Shown: positions 42,316 through 54,936 of the stretch, one piece after another
How the letters are laid out: each line of letters opens with the position of its first letter
Position numbering within the stretch: the stretch's first letter is position 1
From: Gerris lacustris
Taxonomy: Eukaryota > Arthropoda > Insecta > Hemiptera > Gerridae
DNA length: 64,000 nucleotides
Direction: 5' to 3'
Assembly: GCA_951217055.1 (NCBI GenBank)
Contig: OX578276.1
Location: 158,038,393-158,102,392 of the forward strand
Notes under the pieces: generated by a model
Databases searched by the model: none
What the model saw: the letters and a program-made list of their open reading frames with translations, nothing else
Told to the model about the DNA's origin: nothing
Made by a program: the position numbers and the translations under genes

Positions 42316-42470
42316 TGTAACAAATGTACGTTTAACAAAACTATTTTATTTTACATTTAATAACCGTTCAATAAAGACTAAACTATAATCAATGAAACAT
42401 TCATAAACTCAATATCTTGTCAGTGTGTCATAACGATGTCATACATGACACCATACTTGACATCGTTACA
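42316..42470 (-). repeat. 5' LTR of the gypsy element
   Basis: 155 bp, reading the same as 32839-32993, with TGTAAC/GTTACA ends. Followed at 42471 by the AGCA target duplication. Confidence 0.97.
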
Positions 42471-42502
42471 AGCATAATGGTTCTAGGACGAACTCGAAAC
42501 CC

Positions 42503-42698
42503 TAAGCCCTGTCCACACTAGTAGACATGTTGTGCGATTTTGGTCTCAGAGACAATGTCTAGCGATTTGTCTATAGACATGGGCTAGACAAACGGCGTCT
42601 ACGGTCTCGTTGCTAAACCAAAAATCGTATGTCCATGATTTTTCATTCGCAATGGTAGACATGTTGCGCAACGTGTCTACTGGGGTGGACTAGGCTTA
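42503..42698. mobile_element. MITE with TIR TAAGCCCTGTCCACAC
   Basis: The left end TAAGCCCTGTCCACACTAGT and right end CTGGGGTGGACTAGGCTTA are inverted repeats. They continue through AGTAGACATGTTG / GTGTCTACT for about 40 bp. 196 bp, non-coding. It lies in the family B sequence just outside the gypsy element. Target duplication not resolved. Confidence 0.75.
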
Positions 42699-43470
42699 AC
42701 AAAAATAATATTATATCCTAGAAATATAAGAAAATGTATACCCCATTACAGGTTGGAAGGAAAGCTGAAATAGGTTTCCTTTCAAGGGTTTAATAGGGAT
42801 AATTTAATGCTTGAAGTTGAACAAAGTTTAAAATTAACGATTGCTTTAATCTTAATACTTGATTAGATGTGAAAGTGGAGAAGGTAGTGAGATTAAGTTT
42901 AATAACATCAATAAGGACCAAGTTGAAGAAAGCATCATTTGTTTTCCAGATACGAGATCTTACGATGCAGCATCTTTCTTCTCCTTCGCTTTTAAATAAA
43001 TTTACAGATTAAATCAACTGATCTCGGTAGAACGTTGAGAGAAACTCTCCATCTTCTTCAGTCGCTTCTTTTTCCAGCCAGTTTATTTTCGGATACTTAT
43101 TTAGAATCCTTATATTAATTACACAACTGGATCCAATTTTTAATCCTCGTGAGTCACTTAATTTCATTAAACGTTTTTAGACTCGAATGTTAGTAATGTA
43201 ATTAACGTTTAGGAATTAGCTCATCCTTATTGTCTTTTCTTGTTGAATTTAGACGTTGCGAAATTCATTACACTCGTTTATTTAATGGTTTAATTTAAAT
43301 TGGATTAGTTTTTTCTTTACACCCCAATCAACACATTGCATTTTTAATCTTCGTTTTAATTTATTATCAGGTCATTGTTTTTATAGGTTGTAAATTTGAA
43401 TACTTACTTAGCTGGTCCTTTGAGCCGGATAAAAAATTTAAAACTTCAGTTCTAGTTATACGCATAATAC
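42699..43470. other. Intergenic stretch, nothing recognised
   Basis: AT-rich unique-looking sequence without repeats recognised elsewhere in the window and without open frames of note. Confidence 0.45.
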
Positions 43471-46019
<2,549 letters not shown>

Positions 46020-47291
46020 AACTCGCTAATTTGTTTATTTTAAATTACAAAGCAGTTTTCAGCCTTCACAAGGTCGTCATCAGTGCTTAGCAACAAACGA
46101 AAGTAAACTAAGTACTGAAATCTACACGACATTCAAAGAGAAACAAATAACTTCACAAATAACTGTCGACAAATAGAAATTAATAATTATATCATAAAAG
46201 TCAAACGAATTAACGAATAAAAATCAAAAGAATATAAGATAATAAAAATTATCTCCGCAAATGGATTCGCTGAAGAATTTAGAAATATTATGTATACGTA
46301 GGGTGGGGGAGAAAAATATGAATGAGAGAAGAAATGATCCTCGCTGATAAGGACAGTAGCTGCAATGCCAGTCTGACTGGACTCAATCATTAACTTTTCA
46401 TTTATACTAGGCATCGCGTGGCTCTGTCATTGAAGTGACCGTATTGCAATAAAATACTGAATATTAAGTAATTTATTAATCATGATGAATGTCATAGTTG
46501 AAGATAAGTGGAAGAGGGTAGTGTGGGGGTACTCGGTACACCAACCCTATATAATATATCACTATACTTCTAAAGGAATATTAACCATTCGCAGTAGTAG
46601 TAGTAGTAGTCTAGTACTTTCTACTAGGACGGGTAGGACGAACCACTTGTTCGAACCTTGCAATTAGGCCATCACTTAGGCCCTTTTTACGCCCCGCGGT
46701 AGAGAGTTCCAGCCACTTCACACATCATACCTCTGTACATAGTACCGCCAAAGCGAGTATGATGTGATCAATAGTGAACCACTCGCAGTAGCTTTTAAAC
46801 AATTATTATAAATGTATCACTTCGCTACACAAAAACCTCTGCTTGTATCAAGTTGATATTTTACATGCCTGTTTCAATTGTACTTTAGACGATCTATATG
46901 AAGCTTTATTAAAATCGTTACGTTAGAACGTAAGATATCGGTTGGAAGGTTGTTTTCTTTATTATAAACGTTTAGGTCCGCTTTAATAATTTTAGCGATC
47001 TGTATTAATTCACAGCGGTGTCGCTGTTGATTTTACTAAATAAGGTTATTTGTAAAAAATGTTCGTCTCATCGAATAGAATCTAGAATAGATGATAGAAT
47101 CTTTTCCCGTCCTGAAATTCCAATTTAATTTTTGAACCTCTCGTTTACTCTAGCGTTGCGCGCTAACTCTTGGACGGATCACGCTGTCCAACGAACTTAG
47201 CCTGAGTATTAGTAAGAGGAACATGTATACCAAGTTTCAACTAAATCGGTCAACTTTTACTCAAGTGATCGTCGGACACGTAAACGTTACT

Positions 47292-47322
<31 letters not shown>

Positions 47323-47549
47323 AGCATAGTTTGTTGAAAGTAAGAAGCTCGCTTCAATTATTCGTTTGACTTATGACGTTTGCCTAATTTTTATTTGTTG
47401 ACTGCTATTTGTGTAGTTATTTGGTTCTTTTTGATTATTGTGTAGATTTCAATACTTAAGTCAAACTGTTGTTTGTTCTTGGGCACTGATGATGGCCTCA
47501 TGAAGGCTGAAAGCTCCTATGTAATTTAAAATAAACAAATTAGCTAGTT
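46020..47549. mobile_element. Long-inverted-repeat element with ribozyme-like core motifs in the arms
   Basis: The left arm (AACTCGCTAATTTGTTTATT to about 46140) is matched in reverse complement by the right arm (about 47400-47549, ending AAACAAATTAGCTAGTT) over about 115-150 bp. Both arms hold CTGATGA, a short hairpin, then GAAA when read outward (46083-46057 minus, 47486-47512 plus). The interior (46398-47345) is a family A copy. Target duplication not identified. Confidence 0.78.
46398..47345 (+). repeat. Family A copy inside the foldback element
   Basis: Starts TACTAGGCATCGCGTGGCTC. It contains AGTAGTAGTAGTAGT, CACTTCGCTACACAAAAACC, AAACGTTTAGGTCCGCTTTA and CACAGCGGTGTCGCTG, and ends (GACA)n then AAGAAGCTCGCTTC. 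Start and end share short inverted pieces (ATTGAAGYGA / CGCTTCAAT), so it may be a DNA element of about 950 bp. A second, parallel copy begins at 47569. Confidence 0.78.
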
Positions 47550-47943
47550 TACATGGAGAGACAATTTATACTAGGCATCGCGTGGCTCTATCATTGAAGC
47601 GAGCGTATAGTAATAAATATGTATTGAATATTGAAACAATAGATAATCATGAATCATGATGAGTTGATAGATAATGGGTATAGTAGTAGTACAGTGGCTA
47701 GTAGTAAGGGAACCACCCCGCATTCTTACTATTCCTCTAACCACACATCTCCATTTCAATATTTATCATTTGTATCTCTTTGCCACAAACAAACTACTGC
47801 ATGTATCAAATTGAAATTTTGCATGCCTGTTTCAACTGTGCATCAGATGGTGTCTATGAAGTTTTATTAAAATCGTTACGTTAGAACGTATGATATCGGT
47901 AAAAAGGTTGTTTTCTCTATTTTAAACGTTTAGGTCCGCTTTA

Positions 47944-48907
47944 AGGATGATTCACGCTACACCGAGCCGGGGCCGTGCCGTGCCGGGCACGAGCCCTCCC
48001 ACCGTGCCCCGTCCGAGCCTTCACATACATGCTACAACGAGCCGGGGACGAGGCGGGCAGTGGCCGGACTGTCCTCTACTAGACGACCCGTGTTTATTTC
48101 ATATCTAGTGCTTGTGCCTTATGTACTACGTTCACACATCGTTTTGGAAACGGTTTTGAAAACGATCCGCTAGTTCAAAACGCTGTACGAACGGGGATCG
48201 ACGGATCGTATCGGTTTAGATCCGATCCACCAAAAATACGTGATCGGAACGGGGGATCGAATTCAAAACGCTCGTGTGAACAGGTCGTGGAGGGGATCGA
48301 GGTTTCAGGTTATTTTACTCTTTTCCACTTTTTAAGTTCTTTGTTTTCGTGAGCTTCCGTTTCTTTTTTTTTTAACTGCAAAAACGTTTTTAAACAAAAG
48401 TTAAAACTATAAAGAACCTGTAAAAACTTTTAATAACTTGTAAATAAAATGTAAAAATTCGCGGACATATTGGGTAACAAGAAAGAAGGTTTTACTCGTG
48501 ACGTCACCGTTACGAGATTTAGAAAACAAATATTTCGATCACCTGTATTTTTTGCTGTAAGAACGCGTATCGTTTTGAAACCGAATTGGATCCGAAACGC
48601 TTTCAAAACGATGTGTGAACGTAGTAATTTGTAATAACGAGGGTGGGAGGGCTCGGTCCCGGCACGGCCCGGGCTCGTTGTAGCGTGGATCATCTCAACG
48701 AGGCGGGGCCGAGGCGGGGACGGGCCGGGCGCGTGAAAACAATGTATCCCAACGTTTTGCCACCGAGCCTCGGACGAGGCTCGGTCATGACTCGTTTCGT
48801 GCCCGGTGTACTATGCATTGCTTCATTTAAAATCCATACAACATTTTTTCAGCGAGCCTCGGGCCCGGCACGGCACGGCCCCGGCTCGGTGTAGCGTGAA
48901 TCATCCT
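47944..48907. mobile_element. GC-rich Harbinger-like MITE with TTA target duplication
   Basis: The ends AGGATGATTCACGCTACACC and GGTGTAGCGTGAATCATCCT are perfect inverted repeats that continue through GAGCCGGGGCCGTGCCGTG for over 40 bp. TTA flanks both sides (47941-47943 and 48908-48910). The family A sequence without insertion has a single TTA there. A 3-bp TTA duplication is the PIF/Harbinger signature. Inner inverted copies of the same ends (ATGCTACAACGAGCCGGGG near 48032 and GGGCTCGTTGTAGCGT near 48670) are present. The centre is occupied by another MITE. No transposase. Confidence 0.88.
48124..48626. mobile_element. MITE with TIR TACTACGTTCACACATCG nested in the GC-rich MITE
   Basis: The left end TACTACGTTCACACATCGTT and right end CGATGTGTGAACGTAGTA are perfect inverted repeats; 503 bp. 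The interior is rich in AAAACG/CGTTTT and GATCCG motifs and has no coding capacity. The terminal TACTACGTT matches the 6292-6664 MITE (TACTGCGTT). Target duplication unclear. Confidence 0.82.
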
Positions 48908-49285
48908 TTAATAGTTTTAGCGATCTTTATTAATTCATAGCGGTGTCGCTGTTGGTTTTACTAAAATATGTTATTTGAAAAAAATGTTCGTCTCATCGAA
49001 TAGATGATGATAGAATTTTTTCCCGTCCTGAAATTCCAATTTAATTTTTGAACCTCTCGTTTACGCGAGCGTTGGAAACTCTTGGACGGATCACGCTGTC
49101 CAACGAACTTAGCCTGAGTATTAGTAAGAGGATCATGTATACCAAATTTCAACTAAATCGGTAAACTTTTACTTAAGTTATCGTCACACGCATGAACGTT
49201 ACTGACAGACAGACAAACAGACAGACAGACAAGATGCATAGTTTGTTGAATGTAAGAAGCTCGCTTACGCTCTCTTCAATTATTC

Positions 49286-50805
49286 ATCATACTAAATTGT
49301 CTATTATACGCAACTAACCTTACCTCGAGTTTTTTAAAAATTATTTGGCAAATAGTGTGGCACATAGATTTCTCGCGTCATATTATTGGTTCAAATTTTA
49401 AGTTTGGTTGTTTCGACCTGATTTCATTCCCAGTGGAATCAACAAATTATTTTTTACATTTTTTTTTTTTTTTTTTTATCAATATAAATTGTGCAGTTTT
49501 AAAATTCTTTTGACAAATTTCTTTCAAATCTGTTTAAGAGTTCTTTAAAAGATAAAGGTGTTAATAAAATGAAGTTTGTGAGCTTGCGAAAGAGAAAGTA
49601 CCTGGTGTATTTAAGAATATTATTTTCTTTATCTTTCTATATCTGTGCACATATTGTGACAAGCACATTAATTTAGAATTATGCCCAGCTCAGTTGGTAG
49701 TTGGGGATGGTTTTATGATTAAAAAAACCGGAGGCAAATAATTAACACAAAGTAATGAACTGATATATTTAAAAAACATGTACCTCTTTTTATTTTATGG
49801 GGAGATGAACCAACCCCATTGAAGTTAAATTACATAGAATAGAACAAATTGAAAGTGGCTGTAAGTAATATATTCATTATGGTAGATTGTCTTAAAAGCA
49901 TAGATGATGGTTAGATGGTTGATGAAGATGTAATAATATTTGAGTCCGGAAAATTCGGCCCTGGACCAACCACCCTAAAAATACATAAATAAGGAGGCCG
50001 TTACAAAATATAACTAAATAAAAAAGAAAACTTAAAAAAAGAAATAGTGCGACCTTATGGTTGACCAAACCAAAACGAAAACGAAGCTTACCTTCACTTG
50101 AAGGGTTCGGAAGAACGGCTACATTATACTGCAAGATAGAAAAAAACAAACTGAAGAGTCCTTACTATTAATAGTTTTCACTTGAATTAACCTAAAAACA
50201 ATGCTAAATTGGATGTTCGGCCTCACGGCCGAAGCCGCCGGCCACCAAGCCGCTCCGAGAGCCTCTGCTGTGGTCATAGCCAGCATGGCGTCGTCAGACC
50301 ACGAAAAAAAACCTATACTTTCTAATTTATTTTATTAAACGTAGGAGGAAATAAATTTATAAAAAAGACTTTAAAATAATAACAAAAAAAGAAACACATA
50401 CTTGGGATTTTTCCAAACCCAGAAAATCGAAATAATAATGAACCTACAAAAAAAATCTTAATTGGCCAACCTGCGATCAATTTCCCACAATATTTAAATT
50501 ATATTGAAATAGGAAATTGACCCCAATTTTAAACTGTTACAATATGTTCTATATTATAACCTTAGCAACGCCGACGATCCAGCCTTATGATTGTCCTACA
50601 AAACATACCACTGTACCTGTACCCCCCCCCCCCCCCCCAACGCTACCGCTTCAGTGCACTGGATCCTACTTCACTCATAGTTTTGAACTCCGACCTTATC
50701 CCCGTTTTTCCGCCACCAGTGTTAGAAGTCTCTCGCCGGCAGGCCAACTTTCCGGTATATCATTGTCTCACGCAGTTAACTTGGAACTCCTCTTCAAGTA
50801 TCATC
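49286..50805. other. Intergenic stretch with a family D edge and C-run
   Basis: A family D edge (AATAGTGTGGCACATAGATT) lies near 49350 and a long T-run near 49462. CGGCCGAAGCCGCCGGCC, a short GC palindrome, lies near 50227, and a C-run of about 17 near 50622. No coding signals. Confidence 0.45.
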
Positions 50806-50997
50806 AATGGCGTACCAAGGTCTTGTAGCACCCGTGGCGGAATCAGTGGCAAAACTGCGGGCCCGCATTGCGGGAGAGCCCCAAAATCAAGCTAAACGCA
50901 GAAGGTTATTTTTTTTTGCTCATCAATTATTTTGTTTGGCGAGGGGCCCCCCAAAATGTTGTTGCAGGGGGGCCCAATGCCCTAGCTACGCGACTGG
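50806..50997. mobile_element. hAT-type MITE-like fragment
   Basis: The left end CAATGGCGTACCAAGG and right end CCCTAGCTACGCGACTG resemble the CAGTGGCGTA-type termini of the element at 14642-14900. The interior has the same GGGGCCCC character. Flanks do not give a clean 8-bp duplication, so this is a diverged or partial copy. Confidence 0.5.
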
Positions 50998-51129
50998 GCG
51001 GAATATTATCTTGTCACCCCTCAGAACGATTTTGGGTTTTTTTTTTTTCTTTCTACCACACTGACACCCCCTAAGGCTTATGGCACCCGGGGCGGTTAAA
51101 TAATCTTTAAACCAGGTAATGGTTTGAAT

Positions 51130-51321
51130 AAATATTTTTTCATATTTTACGATTTTGGTAGTATTCATACTTAGGAACGATTAAATTTTAATTTAAATCA
51201 AATTATAATTATTATTAACTACGGGAAACAGACAGAGAAAAATAGACTCCAGCGCGGGGATTTGAACCATCGGCCTCTATATTTCCAGTATAGCGCTCTA
51301 ACCAACTAAGCTACGCAAGAG
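51130..51321 (-). mobile_element. tRNA-headed SINE with near-complete cloverleaf
   Basis: On the minus strand 51321-51245 folds as a tRNA. An 8-bp acceptor (CTCTTGCG with CGCGCTGGAG, one mismatch) and D-arm/A box TAGCTTAGTTGGTTAGAGCG are present. The anticodon stem is CTATA/TATAG with loop CTGGAAA (GGA, Ser-type). Box B is GGTTCAAATCC. Instead of ending there it continues into GTCTATTTTTCTCTGTCTGT and an AT-rich tail to about 51130, so it is a SINE and not a tRNA gene. Two partial copies lie at 51485-51712. Confidence 0.75.
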
Positions 51322-51545
51322 AATGAATTTCTCTGACGTTAATGATACCTTGACCCGAATTTAAAGCTTTCAATTTTTCCACAAGTCTGAGAAGTCAACA
51401 TTAATGACAAAGAAATAGACCGAGAAATAACGCTTATAATTATAAAGTACCCAATTAGTACCTGTACCTCGTACAATCAATTAGGTATTCATAGTTTACG
51501 ATTTTGGTAGTATTCATACTACGGAACGATTAAATTTTAATTTAA

Positions 51546-51712
51546 ATCAAATTATAATTAATATTAACTACGGGAAACAGACAGAGAAAAATAGACTCCA
51601 GCGCGGGGATTTGAACCACCGGCCAAATATAGAGGCCGGTGGTTCAAATCCCCGCGCTGGAGTCTATTTTTCTCTGTCTGTTTCCCGTAGTTAATAATAA
51701 TTATAATTTGAT
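51546..51712. repeat. Head-to-head inverted SINE pair (palindrome)
   Basis: The left arm 51546-51624 and right arm 51634-51712 (79 bp each) are near-perfect reverse complements separated by AAATATAGA. Both are copies of the SINE at 51130-51321, cut inside the tRNA head at CCACCGGCC. The left copy extends to about 51485 with the SINE tail. Confidence 0.9.
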
Positions 51713-52124
51713 ATAAATATTTTTTATCATTTTAACTTGTATCTGGTAAATTGTTATAGACATAATTCTACCAAACTCTTGGCAAAATATTTAATAACAA
51801 AACAATAGGGCTATTATTACTTGATTTATAGTAAATATATTTAAAATTTTAACTAAAAAGTTGGTTGAAGGGTTTAAATATAAATGTTGCCAAACTTTTG
51901 GTAAATTAAAACCAAATTCAGGTAAATTAGATCATTTATCATTTTACTATTTCTTTTTTTTAAGTAAGAAATGCTAAACGTTATTTTAAGTTTAGTCTGA
52001 CGCTTGATCATTGTCCAACCCAATTCTGGTAGAATACCCAAAATATCATATTACCCCTAAATAGTAAACTGGTTTTGGTAAAAATATATCACTTAACTAC
52101 ACAAAAACGTTGTTTTCTCTATTT
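51713..52124. other. AT-rich stretch, nothing recognised
   Basis: AT-rich unique-looking sequence between the SINE pair and the next family A copy. Confidence 0.45.
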
Positions 52125-52530
52125 GAAAGGTTTGTGTCCGCTTTATTATACTTAGCGGTCTTAAGCACTTCATAGCGGTGTCGGTGTTGGTTTTACTAAA
52201 AAAAAATTAAATTAAAAGTTGTCATTGAATAAATGAAGTTTGAATTTTTCCCTTACATTTTTTACATTACATTTTAAGTTTACGTTTACGCGAGCGTTGC
52301 GCGGGAGCGCTTGGGCTGATAACGTTGTCCAACGAACTCAGCCTGGGCATTGGTAAAATGAACATGTGTACCGAATTTCAACTAAATCGATAATCTTTTA
52401 CTCGTCATCGGTAAATTTCGTTTACCGAAAACTCGTCAAGTTATCGTCATCGGTAAATTTCGTTTACCGAAAACTCGTCAAGTTATCGTCATCGGTAAAT
52501 TTCGTGATCGTCGTAATTTTGTGGCGGTCG
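52125..52530 (+). repeat. Family A copy ending in a 42-bp repeat
   Basis: GGTTTGTGTCCGCTTTATTA, CATAGCGGTGTCGGTGTTGG, GTTTACGCGAGCGTTGCGC and TAACGTTGTCCAACGAACTC occur in family A order. The (GACA)n part is replaced by the 42-bp repeats at 52402-52510, then TAAGGAACTTCGTTCC (about 52567). Confidence 0.72.
52402..52510. repeat. Three copies of a 42-bp hairpin-bearing repeat
   Basis: TCGTCATCGGTAAATTTCG starts at 52402, 52444 and 52486. Each full unit contains CGGTAAATTTCGTTTACCG, a 7-bp stem hairpin. The third is truncated. Confidence 0.9.
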
Positions 52531-52574
52531 TTTTTTTGGATTCACTGGAGACGTTGTATCGTGCCATAAGGAAC

Positions 52575-53319
52575 TTCGTTCCAATAATTTCTTACTTCTA
52601 GTTATTTCTTATTAGAAATAACTATTTTATAGAACGAATTTTGAATCGATTTTTTAATTTATAAATATTAAATAAAAACGGATGACAGGCTACAGATGGT
52701 GCTATATTACAAGATCGTGACAACTGGAACCAATTATAAAAGCGAAACGACACAAAGTCTTGCAGAGGAAAACTTATCCCTGTAGTTTACAACACTTTGA
52801 TATTTCGACTCTAAAAAAATATTTCAAATGTTAAAATGAAAGTTTTGGTTTGTTGTTCTGTTGGCTTTTCCTTACTTGTTATGATCCAAAGGAAAACTCC
52901 TCCGAACATCTGGCTTTCCTTTCAACAAGAAAATACTAAATCATGTTTCTTTTTTCTTCTTCTTCTTTATCCTCTTCTTTTTTAGCTGATGATTAATGTT
53001 AAGAAAAAAAAAAGAAAAAAGAAAAGCAATAACTTTTAACCCAAAATTTTCGCCACCTGGGGAATTTCAGATTAAAAAAATAAAATGTAAAATTAAGTCA
53101 ATCCTAAAACATTAAAACTAATTGGTGTGAAAATATACAAATGTAGAATTTAGTTTTGAGGGCTTTAAAATATCACACATTAAGTATCAGTTAGCACATT
53201 TTAGATATGATGATAACAGTAAATAATGATAAATAAAAATAAAATGGGCCAGAGACAACTCAGACTAACTTTCTCATAATCCCGGTCCCAGAAAATGTTT
53301 GTTTTTGATTGTCAACAAA
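52575..53319. other. Intergenic stretch, nothing recognised
   Basis: Contains a TTCTTC-rich and an A/G-rich patch (52950-53030). No genes or inverted repeats recognised. Confidence 0.45.
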
Positions 53320-53740
53320 ATCAGATTTATTTACATCGATATCTTGGAAACTAGATTTTTCCCAGGAAAACTAATTATATCGTTAGATTCGTATAAAAAT
53401 GGACTACATTTTAAAAATGTTTAATCAAAATTGTCGGAACAGTTTTCAAGATTTGTTTTCTTTTACATTTTTTTTCAGAAGTTTTGGGTGTAGCACCTTC
53501 AAATTTGGAGCTTATTTTTTTTCTTTTTAATTTCACCTCGGAGTATGATTTTTCCGAACATTTATAACGGATTTAGTCAAAATAGGCGCAATAGTTCACG
53601 TGTCTGTAGAGACGACAGGCTAACATTTTTTTAAAACTCCTTTAATGGACTCAGGGGACCTCAAAACGTGTAAATCCATCAAAATCGAATTTTCGCACCT
53701 TTACATTAGGTACTTTCACTATAAGAGAAAGTTAAAAAAA
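53320..53740 (-). repeat. Family C copy, diverged
   Basis: Same order as 24951-25460: ACTAGATTTTTCCCAGGAAA, ATGGACTACATTTTAAA, ACTCAGGGGACCTCAAAACG, and TTTCACTATAAGAGAAAGT at the end. The tRNA-like edge is missing. Confidence 0.75.
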
Positions 53741-53754
53741 TGAATATTCTTACT

Positions 53755-54470
53755 ATAATACCGAGGTAAGCCATCTGTGATTTAGCAGCCCGGGGCAGCG
53801 GCTAATCAGATGTAAGGGAGTTTGTTCATCCTCCCCTCACAGTCAACAGGTTGATTCATTTGCCAGTCCAAGTAGCTGTAGGTGCCTGCTTAGTCTGCAG
53901 TGAAGTGTTAAGAAGCCCGTCACAGTGTGGCATCATTTCTTGTTTAGACTCAGTATGCTACTCGTGAGTCTTGACGAGGGTCCCTTTATAAATAGTTTGC
54001 ATCGTCTCATTCTGGTTGACTTATCCCAGGTTTCCTGAAATTCTCTTAGGAGGGAGTTTTTCAGTGCCGTCTTTATGAAGCAGCACCTATGCCCACAATG
54101 GGTTCTGGAGCCAAGGAGGTTTAGCCAGGGCCCTGTCTCGCTAGACGATCTGCCTCTTCGTTACCCTCGATTCCTTTGTGACCTGGATCCCAAAGCAGCT
54201 GTACCTTGTTCGTTTCAGAAATAGCTTCTAGTCTTTGTTTACATTCTGAGACAAGTTTGGAGATGCATTTGGGTGACGTAAGTGCTCTGATTGCTGCCTG
54301 ACTGTCAGAACAGATAATATCTGTCTACTAAGATTTTGCCTTTTACTCATAATAGTCTGAGTACAGGCAAGAATAGCATAGATTTCTGCTTGAAACACGG
54401 TTGCATATTTTCCAAGGCTTATACTACTCTCATACATGGGGTAGATCCCCGACAAGTCCGTGTGTAACTA
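53755..54470 (-). pseudogene. LINE RNase H domain relic
   Basis: Minus-strand pieces: ISLGKYATVFQAEIYAILAC (Glu region of RNase H), then VQLLWDPGHKGIEGNEEADR and LARQGPG (final catalytic region). Further on are GLLTLHCRLSRHLQLLGLAN and RCPGLLNHR, the usual C-terminal end of RNase H-bearing Jockey/R1/I-type LINE ORF2 proteins. Stops and frame changes are numerous. No RT is attached. It shows that a LINE family with RNase H, different from the intact one at 36109-40572, has been active here. Confidence 0.82.
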
Positions 54471-54599
54471 ACTCTTAATACTTAAAAAAAAGATGTGTGA
54501 GACTCTCATGTATTAGAAGTAAAACTTTGGTTCTAGAAACAGTTTATGCAGTGCTCTCTTTGCATTTGTTGACAACTCTTTGCAGTGTGAGACAAACAT

Positions 54600-54790
54600 T
54601 TTTTTTAACACAATTTTTTAGTAAAACCAACAGCGACACCGCTATGAAGTGTTAAAGATCGCTAAAACTATTAATAGTTGTTAAGCAATAAACAATATAA
54701 CAATAATTTGAATGTTAATGTAACAATAAAGTACATGATAGGATGCGAGGAAGCTATGTGCCACACTAATTGGCAGTCTATTTTTACTTT
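54600..54790 (-). repeat. Family A end joined to a family D edge
   Basis: AAACCAACAGCGACACCGCT and GATCGCTAAAACTATTAATA (family A, inverted) are followed by GATAGGATGCGAGGAAGCTA and TGTGCCACACTAATTGGCAG (family D edge). The D edge ends within a retroelement integrase relic. The same A-D adjacency, in the other orientation, is seen at 25466-25995. Confidence 0.72.
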
Positions 54791-54930
54791 ATACGACAGC
54801 TCTCCTGTTCTTTCCACTACTGTTCCTTCCTGTCTGTCATTCTTTACCCATACTTTTTCATATTTTCCAAATTCTCTTACTTTTACCTTCTTACAATGAT
54901 CTTCTTTCATTTTAAATTGATAGTTTTCTA
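54785..54930 (-). pseudogene. LTR-retroelement integrase C-terminal fragment
   Basis: The minus strand reads KVKVREFGKYEKVWVKNDRQ, then EGTVVERTGELSYKVKI. This resembles the basic SH3-like end of gypsy-group Pol (K-V-R---VGD-VWVR, then G-V-ER-G--SY-V). It is cut on one side by a family D edge and on the other by the MITE at 54937. Only about 48 codons remain. Confidence 0.65.
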
Positions 54931-54936
54931 CTCTAA

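Larger units (their letters stand above)
32839..42470 (-). mobile_element. Ty3/gypsy LTR retrotransposon, 5.2 kb plus a 4.5 kb LINE inside
   Basis: Full-length minus-strand element. It has 155-bp LTRs that look identical, beginning TGTAAC and ending GTTACA, and a 4-bp target duplication AGCA (32835-32838 and 42471-42474). Primer-binding site and polypurine tract are present. The internal order is gag, protease, reverse transcriptase, RNase H, integrase with a GPY/F-type end, which is the Ty3/gypsy (Metaviridae) order. There is no envelope gene. Identical LTRs imply a recent insertion. A LINE (36109-40572, opposite strand) splits the protease-RT junction, so this copy cannot make an intact Pol. 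Confidence 0.97.
47569..49285 (+). repeat. Family A copy interrupted by a nested MITE
   Basis: Same order as 46398-47345: TACTAGGCATCGCGTGGCTC, TAGTAGTAGTACAGTGG, TTTAGGTCCGCTTTA. It is then interrupted at 47944-48907 and resumes with ATAGTTTTAGCGATC, TAGCGGTGTCGCTGTTGG and (GACA)n, ending AAGCTCGCTTACGC. Comparison with the uninterrupted copy defines the insertion to the base. Confidence 0.82.

Noticed and set aside
51245..51321. Functional tRNA-Ser gene
   Set aside because: The cloverleaf has acceptor and T-stem mismatches and continues into a repeated body and tail, with partial copies nearby, so it is a SINE head.
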